DNA of 57,075 nt from a virus. The stretch's first letter is position 1; each line of letters begins with the position of its first letter. The stretch lies in IMG/VR virus record IMGVR_UViG_3300030382_001515, positions 1 through 57,075 of that record; one strand, 5' to 3'. Both the position numbers and the translations under genes were made by a program. Shown here one piece after another: positions 32,114 to 38,174 of the stretch. Under the pieces are notes generated by a model. It did no database searches and was not told where the DNA came from. It was given only the letters and a program-made list of their open reading frames with translations.

Positions 32114-32467
32114 ATGACCTTTGATCACATCAATGCTTCAACTGGGAAGCCTTGGTCACGTCAAGAACTCTGGGAGGAGTTAGAGACAGTTAAAGCTGTT
32201 CTAGCTGCTACAGATGATGAGAACGCCTTACTACGTAAGAAGTGCTCAACACTAGCCAAACAACGTGATCACGCTGCTGAAAGTTTCTTAACTGTGAAAC
32301 AGTATCTAACTGATTTCAAACTAAGAGTTAAAGAACACAATAAGCACTTCACTGAGGCAGTCATCGATGTTAAAGCGTTAGGAAGGCAAGCAAGGATAGC
32401 TTCTGAACCAGCACTCGCTAAGTTCTCAAGTTTCTACGCTTCAACCTCCGACAGTTTTAAGAAGTAG
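32114..32467 (+). CDS. Hypothetical coiled-coil protein, 117 aa
   Basis: M-T-F-D-H-I-N-A-S-T-G-K-P-W-S-R-Q-E-L-W-E-E-L followed by a charged helical stretch (A-T-D-D-E-N-A-L-L-R-K-K-C-S-T-L-A-K-Q-R-D-H) that may form a coiled coil, and a Ser/Phe-rich C-terminus. No family recognised. It begins after a leader with the sequence CCTTTCAACT just before ATG, which recurs upstream of the ssDNA-binding gene (35274-35283). Probably part of the early host-takeover set by location between terminase and replication genes. Confidence 0.65.
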   Translation: MTFDHINASTGKPWSRQELWEELETVKAVLAATDDENALLRKKCSTLAKQRDHAAESFLTVKQYLTDFKLRVKEHNKHFTEAVIDVKALGRQARIASEPALAKFSSFYASTSDSFKK

Positions 32468-32546
32468 AAGCACTCTCTAAGGGCTGAGTAATCAGCCTTT
32501 ACTGAGTGACTCAACATCACTCAACCTTTCACTAACTACTAACAAA

Positions 32547-32807
32547 ATGCTCAAGTATTTTGAACGTTGGTTTCCTGCTTTAACAATCAGGAGAGCAGCT
32601 AGATTCTCTGGACAATTAGAGGATCAAACTGGATATCAAATCCACGTAGTTGATTCAGATGGAACTTTATGTTTCTTCTTGATTGATCCTTATGGTGACC
32701 CTCAAGAGCCTGATCCTTATGCCTTTGATGCTGACTTCTGGGATGACCTAGATGATTGCATCTCTGATCTTTCTTACTTCAACGGTTACGAGGTTAATTA
32801 TGTTTGA
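32547..32807 (+). CDS. Hypothetical acidic protein, 86 aa
   Basis: M-L-K-Y-F-E-R-W-F-P-A-L-T-I-R-R-A-A-R is a basic amphipathic start, followed by a beta-type middle (G-Y-Q-I-H-V-V-D-S-D-G-T-L-C-F-F-L) and a strongly acidic end (D-A-D-F-W-D-D-L-D-D-C). No known domain. First gene of a tightly overlapping set (32547-33456). The next ATG lies within its last three codons. Function unknown; small acidic early proteins of T7-like phages often inhibit host enzymes, but nothing here proves that. Confidence 0.7.
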   Translation: MLKYFERWFPALTIRRAARFSGQLEDQTGYQIHVVDSDGTLCFFLIDPYGDPQEPDPYAFDADFWDDLDDCISDLSYFNGYEVNYV

Positions 32808-32952
32808 TCCTGATTCTCATTTCCTAGCCATTGAACAACAGTACTACCAAGAACTAGATGAACAACATCAGTACGAAGTAGCACTAGATCAGTGGGTTAA
32901 AGGGGAGATTAAAGTCAAACCTGAACAGCCTTTTACTGTGTTCATTCAATGA
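32800..32952 (+). CDS. Small acidic protein, 50 aa
   Basis: From ATG 32800: M-F-D-P-D-S-H-F-L-A-I-E-Q-Q-Y-Y-Q-E-L-D-E-Q then V-K-G-E-I-K-V-K-P-E-Q-P-F-T-V-F-I-Q. The frame is open further upstream but the start is set by the overlap with the preceding stop (ATGTTTGA). Ends in ATGA overlap with the next gene. Acidic helix then beta segment; no family recognised. Confidence 0.65.
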   Translation: MFDPDSHFLAIEQQYYQELDEQHQYEVALDQWVKGEIKVKPEQPFTVFIQ

Positions 32953-33125
32953 ATAAATCATCTGATCTACTAGCAGGAATAGAAATGATCTATTCACTTG
33001 CTAAAGAAAAGAGTTGGACTTCTGATCAACTTAATTCTCAAGTTCAGTCATTCATTAATGATTGGAAAGATAGAAGATCAAGTGATCTAAGTAAAAGACA
33101 CGGAGGGGATCTTGACGCTATCTAA
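32949..33125 (+). CDS. Small protein, 58 aa
   Basis: ATG overlaps the preceding TGA by four bases. Product M-N-K-S-S-D-L-L-A-G-I-E-M-I-Y-S-L-A-K-E-K-S-W-T continuing to R-H-G-G-D-L-D-A-I. It looks helical with conserved-type W and N-D-W-K positions. The end region GGAGGGGATC also serves as the ribosome binding site of the next gene. No homologue recognised; the overlaps on both sides support it as a gene of the same operon. Confidence 0.65.
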   Translation: MNKSSDLLAGIEMIYSLAKEKSWTSDQLNSQVQSFINDWKDRRSSDLSKRHGGDLDAI

Positions 33126-33456
33126 AGAAACTAAGGCTACTCTCGACGTTATAGTCGAGGGTAAACCTCTTAATTTAAACAATAGCTTTTTTGCTATTGA
33201 GAGGTTGTATCAATGGGCAGACAATGCCGATGAAAGCTGTACTCTTTGGAATCTTTATCTAGATCTAATTGGATACAGTGAAGAGGTCTATGGCTGCTCA
33301 CTCCTTCACCTTGATGTTTACTCTGTCTCCCAAGTTCTTGGATATCAAGAGCTGTGCCACTTAGGTGATGCACTCAAAGTATTCGAGGATGATGGCTATG
33401 AATCAGTGTATAAATACATTGATCACCTAATTAGTACAGGTGAGAATGAAGACTAG
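33112..33456 (+). CDS. Hypothetical acidic protein, TTG start, 114 aa
   Basis: TTG 33112 is preceded by a strong GGAGGGG Shine-Dalgarno sequence at 4 bases, which decides the start. The product is M-T-L-S-K-E-T-K-A-T-L-D-V-I-V-E-G-K-P-L-N then a helical Asp/Leu/Tyr-rich part with E-E-V-Y-G-C-S-L-L-H-L-D-V-Y and the acidic end S-T-G-E-N-E-D. Last gene before the terminator at 33513. Function unknown. Confidence 0.72.
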   Translation: MTLSKETKATLDVIVEGKPLNLNNSFFAIERLYQWADNADESCTLWNLYLDLIGYSEEVYGCSLLHLDVYSVSQVLGYQELCHLGDALKVFEDDGYESVYKYIDHLISTGENED

Positions 33457-33512
33457 TTACTACATCCTTGTGATGTTATGGCCAGTTATTATCTCTGTTC
33501 TTATACAACTCT

Positions 33513-33544
33513 CAGCCTCCTCAAATTGAGGGGGCTTTTTATTA
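33513..33544 (+). terminator. Strong intrinsic terminator after the small-gene operon
   Basis: AGCCTCCTCA pairs with TGAGGGGGCT (one G-T pair) around a short loop, followed by TTTTTATT. It ends the plus-strand small-gene operon (32547-33456) and lies between it and the convergent minus-strand peptide genes. Confidence 0.85.
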
Positions 33545-33545
33545 T

Positions 33546-33695
33546 TTAACTAAGCAATGTTTGTCTTAGTGCTTGAGCTAAATCTCTATAAGAACAAGCA
33601 ACAAATAGCTGTCCTCCTAATACTGTGAGGGTAGCGATTGACCAGAAGATGTAGTAATACCTCTGCTTATGTTGAAGTGGAGGTGTACTAGGCAT
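33546..33695 (-). CDS. Small single-span membrane protein, 49 aa
   Basis: Begins M-P-S-T-P-P-L-Q-H-K-Q-R-Y-Y-Y. A hydrophobic segment follows (I-F-W-S-I-A-T-L-T-V-L-G-G-Q-L-F-V-A), then a short tail ending L-R-Q-T-L-L-S. The length and single membrane segment fit a membrane toxin-like or lysis peptide, but there is no signature. Its start overlaps the end of the 26-residue peptide gene upstream (ATGCCTAG, 8 bases), pointing to translational coupling on the minus strand. Confidence 0.6.
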   Translation of the reverse strand: MPSTPPLQHKQRYYYIFWSIATLTVLGGQLFVACSYRDLAQALRQTLLS

Positions 33696-33768
33696 GAGGA
33701 TTATAAAATCTAATGATTAAATAAACTAAGATAATCATTGCTAATAAAACAGCAATAGTATCAATCAT
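33688..33768 (-). CDS. Tiny hydrophobic peptide, 26 aa
   Basis: M-I-D-T-I-A-V-L-L-A-M-I-I-L-V-Y-L-I-I-R-F-Y-N-P-H-A, almost entirely one membrane helix. Ends in TAG overlapping the ATG of the following minus-strand gene by eight bases. That overlap and the clean membrane helix argue for a real gene; the length alone does not. Upstream lies the palindromic region around 33803. Confidence 0.5.
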   Translation of the reverse strand: MIDTIAVLLAMIILVYLIIRFYNPHA

Positions 33769-33802
33769 GATTAATTGTTGAGAATGAGAATCAATAGCAG
33801 AG

Positions 33803-33818
33803 TAGTACAGGTGTACTA
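33803..33818. promoter_or_regulatory. Palindromic operator-like site
   Basis: TAGTAC-AGGT-GTACTA is a perfect 6+6 dyad, followed by another AGTAC copy at 33820. It lies upstream of the minus-strand peptide genes and of the plus-strand gene at 33989, in a 220-nt stretch (33769-33988) without any gene. A DNA-binding protein site or promoter element is likely, unproven. Confidence 0.4.
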
Positions 33819-33915
33819 TAGTACAAACATACTAGGTAATAATACCCTGTGGAAAACTTGAGTACAGCTAGCCTCCCCTCTCAAAGAAGGGCCACGGGAT
33901 GATGGGAGTTGTACT

Positions 33916-33931
33916 ATCACGTCTTCGTGAT
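33916..33931 (+). promoter_or_regulatory. Stable stem-loop in the leader of 33989
   Basis: ATCACG (33916-33921), loop TCTT, CGTGAT (33926-33931) form a perfect tight hairpin about 60 bases ahead of the gene at 33989. There is no T run after it, so it is an mRNA leader structure rather than a terminator. Confidence 0.4.
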
Positions 33932-33988
33932 GATGCTTATGCAAACTCATCTTGATTTAAACTGCTAGTAGGTAGCTTACTGGACAGT

Positions 33989-34369
33989 ATGGCAAGTAAA
34001 GCAGCAAAAGAGAAGTTCTATGGACCACTTAAGCAAGTGGCTAAACAGTACCTACCTATGCTCATGGCACGGCTGAAGGTCCTTGAAGATCGCTCACTCA
34101 ACGCGATGGACTTCTTGGATGCAGAAGCTGATACAGAGCACGAGTTTGTGTGGGAGTTTGATGAGGCTGAAAGGATCTCCTCAGTAGCGGAAGCACAGAC
34201 AGACCTGCACACAGCAGTATTAGAGGCAGGAACGTGTCAGTCTTTGGTCGGGGCATTTATAGACCTATTACAAGAGGATTATCCAAAGATAAGAGATAGC
34301 AGCTGCTTCTTTGTTGGTCCTGATGGTAGACACGTATCACTGTATGAGGGACAGCATCCTAATCAATAA
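33989..34369 (+). CDS. Hypothetical protein, 126 aa
   Basis: M-A-S-K-A-A-K-E-K-F-Y-G-P-L-K-Q-V-A-K-Q-Y then a helical acidic sequence (D-A-E-A-D-T-E-H-E-F-V-W-E-F-D-E-A-E-R) and a C-terminal beta-type part with C-F-F-V-G-P-D-G-R-H-V-S-L-Y. No known family. The end is convergent with the minus-strand gene 34359-34517 and overlaps it by 11 bases. Codon use is GC-richer than that of neighbouring small genes, hinting at a different recent history. Confidence 0.7.
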   Translation: MASKAAKEKFYGPLKQVAKQYLPMLMARLKVLEDRSLNAMDFLDAEADTEHEFVWEFDEAERISSVAEAQTDLHTAVLEAGTCQSLVGAFIDLLQEDYPKIRDSSCFFVGPDGRHVSLYEGQHPNQ

Positions 34370-34517
34370 CTTGTTTCTTATACATTGTGTCAAGACCATC
34401 TAGAAAGCCTTCCCAATAGTCTTTATCTCTGTCTCCTATAGCGTCTTTGTATTGCTGTTTGGCGTACTCATAGGTCTCAGTGAGGTACTCAATGTCAAAC
34501 GTCACGTACTCTTTCAT
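34359..34517 (-). CDS. Small acidic protein, 52 aa
   Basis: From ATG 34517 (AGGA four bases upstream): M-K-E-Y-V-T-F-D-I-E-Y-L-T-E-T-Y-E-Y-A-K-Q-Q-Y-K-D-A-I-G-D then D-Y-W-E-G-F-L-D-G-L-D-T-M-Y. The frame is open further but the upstream part overlaps the hairpin at 34537, so this start is preferred. Helical and Tyr-rich, no family recognised. Confidence 0.6.
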   Translation of the reverse strand: MKEYVTFDIEYLTETYEYAKQQYKDAIGDRDKDYWEGFLDGLDTMYKKQVID

Positions 34518-34536
34518 CAGTCCTAAAAAGTATAAA

Positions 34537-34556
34537 GGCTCCTGGTTAAAGGAGCC
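34537..34556 (-). terminator. Terminator-type hairpin reading on the minus strand
   Basis: GGCTCCT (34537-34543) and AGGAGCC (34550-34556) form a perfect 7-bp stem. Read on the minus strand it is followed by TTTATACTTTTT, so it would terminate transcription coming from the outer-membrane-protein-like gene and lies just ahead of the 34517 start. Confidence 0.6.
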
Positions 34557-34750
34557 CTTATATCTTAATGTGCCTTCCTGTAATAGACGACACCACGGTA
34601 GACGAGTTTGGTCATGGGTTGATCCTCTTAACACCTATTCCCCGTTCCTTGAATAGGTTGCCTGCGTCCCTTTATGGGATGAACGTAAGCTAGAGGTTAT
34701 CAGATCTGGTAGCCGTTGCTACTAACAGTATACCACTCTGTAATGTGTCA

Positions 34751-35122
34751 CTAGAATTTATACTTAGCCCCGACTTTAGAACCCCAAGTATTATCAGTGT
34801 CATCAACAGTGACCATTGATAACTCACCATAGACATCAAGCTTCTCGGTAGCAGCTACGCTAAGGCCAGCCTTACCACTGAACTGAGTATCGTTGTCAGA
34901 AGTACCGTCAGTACTAATAACTGCTGGTCCTCCTTGAATGTAGTATCCGAGGTTGTCCTTTCCCAGATCCCCTTCGTATCCAAGATGGATATCTGTTGTG
35001 GAGCCTGTAAAATTAGAGCCTGTGTTTGAGCCATTGTATTCAACGTTTGTATAGAAATCACCAGCAAGGGCAGGAGCTGAGCCTACACCTAGCAGGGCAG
35101 CTAGAGCTATTGCGAACTTCAT
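34751..35122 (-). CDS. Exported beta-barrel outer-membrane-protein-like protein, 123 aa
   Basis: A signal peptide M-K-F-A-I-A-L-A-A-L-L-G-V-G-S-A-P-A-L-A is cut at A-L-A/G. The mature ~103 residues alternate polar and hydrophobic residues in short strands (I-H-L-G-Y-E-G-D-L, L-G-Y-Y-I-Q-G-G-P, F-S-G-K-A-G-L-S-V, L-D-V-Y-G-E-L-S-M-V) and end K-V-G-A-K-Y-K-F, with the terminal Phe typical of outer-membrane proteins. A small barrel in the host outer membrane is the likely product. Transcribed away from the right inverted-repeat arm. Possible roles are receptor masking, superinfection exclusion or permeability; none is shown by sequence. Confidence 0.72.
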   Translation of the reverse strand: MKFAIALAALLGVGSAPALAGDFYTNVEYNGSNTGSNFTGSTTDIHLGYEGDLGKDNLGYYIQGGPAVISTDGTSDNDTQFSGKAGLSVAATEKLDVYGELSMVTVDDTDNTWGSKVGAKYKF

Positions 35123-35166
35123 TAGTAATAAATGTTACGACCTTTGTAGCTTAACAGTTAATAGAT

Positions 35167-35253
35167 CAGTAAAGGGACAGTAACAACAGTAAAGAAAACA
35201 GTAAAAGGACAGTTATTAAACTGTCTACCTTAAGGTATACAATTGGATGGTTC
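35167..35253 (-). repeat. Right arm of inverted repeat; ACTGTT-rich control region
   Basis: Reverse complement of the 31024-31116 arm, including the exact 26-nt core at 35167-35192. It also contains its own dyad GACAGTT-ATTA-AACTGTC (35208-35225) and an end element TGGATGGTTC (35244-35253). In this arm the motifs read toward the minus-strand gene at 35122, just as the left arm reads toward 31145. On the plus strand a TATACAAT box follows (about 35236-35243) that could serve the ssDNA-binding gene at 35293. The intergenic 35123-35292 holds nothing else. Confidence 0.75.
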
Positions 35254-35292
35254 TCTGTCTAACTGTATTAGTCCTTTCAACTATCACGCCTT

Positions 35293-35883
35293 ATGGCATA
35301 CGAAAAGCTTAAAGTATGTGGAACACTAGAAGGTTGGATTCCTAACTTCTTTGAGGAACCTACCTATAAGAATGAGCCTTGCGATTTCCGTCTAAAGATC
35401 AGGGTTACTGAGGATGCTGATGAACTCAGAGAGATCTTAAGAGACAACTACGAAAGTCTCTGTGAGTGGTATCGGAAAACAAGTGGGAACAAGCGCTTCT
35501 TTGCTGAGCCTTGGATAGAGAATGAGGATGGTTCTGTTACCGTTCGTGTTACTGCCAAGCCTAGGTATCAAGAGTTTCCGTTTCCAGTAGTAGATGGAGA
35601 ACTAGAAGCTGTAGATGAGAATCTCAACCTAAAAGAGGGTACAACTGTACTAGTCAGCACTGTTCTAATGCCTTACTCACCTAAGAGTCCTCAAGGTGGT
35701 ATGAGGATCAGACCTCGTGCTATCCAGATCATTGAAGCTGTGACTTATGATGCTTCAGACAGTGGTGAGTTGGACCTAGAAGAGGAGTTCACAAAGACTA
35801 AGGGTTATAAGAAATCAAAACCCAACGTCAAGAAATCTACTAAGAAATCTGATAACGTACCAGACGAAGACGAAGATTTCTAA
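35293..35883 (+). CDS. Single-stranded DNA-binding protein, T7 gp2.5-like
   Basis: 196 residues. The OB-type core shows A-Y-E-K-L-K-V-C-G-T-L, F-R-L-K-I-R-V-T, and R-V-T-A-K-P-R-Y. The C-terminus is highly acidic and ends D-E-D-E-D-F. In T7 gp2.5 the acidic tail with its terminal Phe contacts the polymerase and helicase, and this protein has the same finish. It coats ssDNA and coordinates the replisome. First gene of the replication block, four bases before the endonuclease I gene. No Shine-Dalgarno sequence in front of ATG; the leader has CCTTTCAACT also seen before 32114. Confidence 0.9.
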   Translation: MAYEKLKVCGTLEGWIPNFFEEPTYKNEPCDFRLKIRVTEDADELREILRDNYESLCEWYRKTSGNKRFFAEPWIENEDGSVTVRVTAKPRYQEFPFPVVDGELEAVDENLNLKEGTTVLVSTVLMPYSPKSPQGGMRIRPRAIQIIEAVTYDASDSGELDLEEEFTKTKGYKKSKPNVKKSTKKSDNVPDEDEDF

Positions 35884-35887
35884 GTAA

Positions 35888-36283
35888 ATGGCCCGACGAT
35901 TTCACAAGTATGGACGACGTACAAGAGATGGATTTAGATCGGGCTTTGAATCAGAAGTAGCTCACGACCTCAAGCTAAACGGTATTAACTACGAGTACGA
36001 AACTCAAAAGTACGATCTAGTAATACCTAGAAGCTATACCCCCGATTTCATTCTTGATAACGGTAGGGTTGTTGAGGTTAAGGGCTATTTTGATTCTGAA
36101 GATAGGAGACTCATTAGGATTTTTAAAGAACAACATCCTGATGTAGATATCCGTATGTGTTTTCAAAAGCCACATCAAAAGTTGTCTAAGACAGCCAAGA
36201 TGACTTACGCAATGTGGTGTGACAAACACAATATTCCCTGGTGTAAGGGGCCTCACTTGCCACACCGCTGGACTCTGTTATAG
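35888..36283 (+). CDS. Endonuclease I (Holliday junction resolvase), T7 gp3-like
   Basis: 131 residues, close to T7 gp3 (149). Active-site pattern: G-F-E-S-E-V (E near 21), Y-T-P-D-F-I-L (D near 54) and V-V-E-V-K-G-Y (E and K near 63-65), the E-D-E-K set of the PD-D/ExK resolvase fold. It resolves branched DNA and, in T7, breaks host DNA to supply nucleotides. Basic N-terminus (R-R-F-H-K-Y-G-R-R-T-R). Followed by the hairpin that overlaps the primase-helicase ribosome binding site. Confidence 0.94.
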   Translation: MARRFHKYGRRTRDGFRSGFESEVAHDLKLNGINYEYETQKYDLVIPRSYTPDFILDNGRVVEVKGYFDSEDRRLIRIFKEQHPDVDIRMCFQKPHQKLSKTAKMTYAMWCDKHNIPWCKGPHLPHRWTLL

Positions 36284-36312
36284 TCCGATTGGTAAGTGAA
36301 AGGGTTACCACT

Positions 36313-36344
36313 ACCTCCAGGGATATCCCCACCTGGAGGTTTTT
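36313..36344 (+). terminator. Hairpin that contains the primase-helicase Shine-Dalgarno sequence
   Basis: ACCTCCAG (36313-36320) pairs perfectly with CTGGAGGT (36333-36340), followed by TTTTT. The 3' arm supplies GGAGG at seven bases from the ATG at 36347, so the same bases are a terminator stem and the ribosome binding site. Folded, it would stop transcription or hide the Shine-Dalgarno sequence; opened, it would allow gp4-like synthesis. Confidence 0.75.
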
Positions 36345-36346
36345 AA

Positions 36347-37957
36347 ATGTCTTCAATTAAATCACCATGCCCTAAATGTGGTAGTAGAGATAATAAAGCA
36401 ATCTTTGAAGATGGCAGTGAACACTGCTTTACTCCAGGTTGTAACTATCACGTTTTCTCAGACTCTTCTAAATCCTTTTCAACAATGGAAAACTCTTTCA
36501 CTGAAGTCCCTCTAATAGAGGGTGAGTACGTCGCTAATAAGAAGCGGTGTATACCTGCCTCAACACCTCAGTTCTTTGGAGAAGTGAGAGCTGTACACAA
36601 CGGAGAGAAGGCAGACTTTTGGCCTATCTATGACAACGAGAGAAGGCTTGTTGGATACAAAGTTAGAAAGGGTAAGAAGGACTTCTTTCAATTAGGTAAG
36701 AACATAGACAATAGGTTCTTAGGTCAAGAGAAGTGGAACGGAGGGAAGCTTTGTGTAGTTTTTGAGGGTGAGATGGATTGTAAGAGTTACCACGCTATTA
36801 GAAAGACGTGGCCTTGTGTCTCTCTTCCTAATGGATGTGAATCTGGTAATAAAACGATTAAAGCTCAGCTTGATTGGCTGCTCAAATTTGATGAGATCAT
36901 ATTGTGTTATGACAACGATGAACAAGGACAGAAAGCATCTCAACGTGACATCCAACTACTACCACCACGAAAGGCAAAGGTAGGAGTTATTGAGGGTTAT
37001 AAAGATGCAAGTGAAGCTCTTATGGATGGAAATGAGAAAGCTGTTCTCAATATGGTGTGGAACGCTAAGGAGTATGAGCCTGATGGAATTGTATGTGGTG
37101 ACAAGCTAAGAACTCAGGTACTTGAAGATCCTAAAGTAGACAGTGTTGAGTATGGTTTTCCTTTTCTTGATGAGAAGCTTCACGGCTTAAGGCGTGGAGA
37201 GCTCTGTACTATCACAGCGGGCACAGGTCAAGGTAAATCAACCTTTGTTAACGAAATCGCTTATCACTTAGCTATTAAACAAAATGAGCGTGTCGCTGTC
37301 ATATCCTTGGAGGAGAATAACCTTAGAACTGCGCGCCGATTTGTCGGCATTAAACTTAATCACCCTCTACATATTGACCGTGGAACCTTCACCGATGAGC
37401 AGATCGAGGCAGCATTCGATGAAACCCTTGGGAAAGGGGATGTCTATTTTTACGATCATTTTGGCAGCCTTGACAGCACCGTTCTTCTTAATCGTATACG
37501 GCATTGTGTTATTGCTTTGGGTTGCAGCTTTGTTATTTTTGATCACTTATCAATTTTGGTGTCGGGTATGGACCAAGCTCAGGATGAACGCCGCGCGATT
37601 GACCAAACGATGACAAAGCTCCGCAGTTTTGTAGAAGAAACAAACTGTGGAATGATATTGGTCAGTCACCTTAGAAGACCTTCAGGAGATAAAGGACATG
37701 AAGATGGTCAACAAACGAGTCTTTCTGGTCTTCGCGGTAGTGCAGCTATCGGCCAGCTCAGTGACATTGTCCTTGGCTTGGAACGCGACCAACAAGGATC
37801 CGACAGTAGTGAATGTAGAGTCCGTGTACTTAAGAATAGATTCACAGGATGGCTTGGAGTTGCAGGAACTGTGAAGTATTACGAGAAAACTGGCAGAATG
37901 TTACCGCTGGATGATATTGCTGTGATTACAGATGATTTTATTGAACCCGATTTTTGA
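36347..37957 (+). CDS. DNA primase-helicase, T7 gp4-like
   Basis: 536 residues. An N-terminal zinc finger (C-P-K-C at 8-11, and two more Cys in C-F-T-P-G-C near 27-32) is followed by a TOPRIM-like primase (V-F-E-G-E-M-D, near 138). The helicase shows Walker A G-T-G-Q-G-K-S-T near 290, V-I-S-L-E-E-N near 316, V-I-F-D-H-L near 395, and motif H4 (R-F-T-G-W). The C-terminus D-D-F-I-E-P-D-F is acidic with a terminal Phe, like T7 gp4, where it binds the polymerase. It makes primers and unwinds DNA. The stretch about 37325-37620 uses clearly GC-richer codons than the rest. Overlaps the next small gene by 26 nt. Confidence 0.95.
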   Translation: MSSIKSPCPKCGSRDNKAIFEDGSEHCFTPGCNYHVFSDSSKSFSTMENSFTEVPLIEGEYVANKKRCIPASTPQFFGEVRAVHNGEKADFWPIYDNERRLVGYKVRKGKKDFFQLGKNIDNRFLGQEKWNGGKLCVVFEGEMDCKSYHAIRKTWPCVSLPNGCESGNKTIKAQLDWLLKFDEIILCYDNDEQGQKASQRDIQLLPPRKAKVGVIEGYKDASEALMDGNEKAVLNMVWNAKEYEPDGIVCGDKLRTQVLEDPKVDSVEYGFPFLDEKLHGLRRGELCTITAGTGQGKSTFVNEIAYHLAIKQNERVAVISLEENNLRTARRFVGIKLNHPLHIDRGTFTDEQIEAAFDETLGKGDVYFYDHFGSLDSTVLLNRIRHCVIALGCSFVIFDHLSILVSGMDQAQDERRAIDQTMTKLRSFVEETNCGMILVSHLRRPSGDKGHEDGQQTSLSGLRGSAAIGQLSDIVLGLERDQQGSDSSECRVRVLKNRFTGWLGVAGTVKYYEKTGRMLPLDDIAVITDDFIEPDF

Positions 37958-38174
37958 TGTACATCTTAGAAAGATAAACAGAGTTAAAGTATCTGCTTTC
38001 GCTGCTACTGAAAAAGCTAAACGATCCCTTTCCACTTTCTTTAAAGCTAATGACTTTGTACACACGTTCAATGAGCCTCAAATCAAAGAGCTCATCAAAT
38101 ACTGTTATTCTGAGAAACTCAAAGTCCACATCGATGAGAGTCTTCGACATAGAAACGAACGCTCTGAAGATTGA
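37932..38174 (+). CDS. Small protein between primase-helicase and DNA polymerase, 80 aa
   Basis: Starts inside the end of the helicase gene (ATG 37932; an in-frame TTG at 37941 is an alternative) and overlaps the polymerase start by 41 bases. The C-terminal 65 residues look like a folded domain: R-K-I-N-R-V-K-V-S-A-F-A-A-T-E-K-A-K-R-S-L and F-V-H-T-F-N-E-P-Q-I-K-E-L. No family recognised. Sitting between gp4 and gp5-like genes, it may be a replisome accessory; T7 has small genes of unknown role in the same place. Confidence 0.65.
   Translation: MILLNPIFDVHLRKINRVKVSAFAATEKAKRSLSTFFKANDFVHTFNEPQIKELIKYCYSEKLKVHIDESLRHRNERSED

Noticed and set aside
34635-34750. Structured gap looked at as a possible tRNA
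   Set aside because: Small stems (GTAGC/GCTAC, GTCCC/GGGAT) occur but there is no T-loop TTC-type sequence or full cloverleaf.
38050-38133. Longer N-terminus for DNA polymerase
   Set aside because: The extra 28 residues overlap the small gene before it and precede the exonuclease I motif that begins T7-type polymerases.
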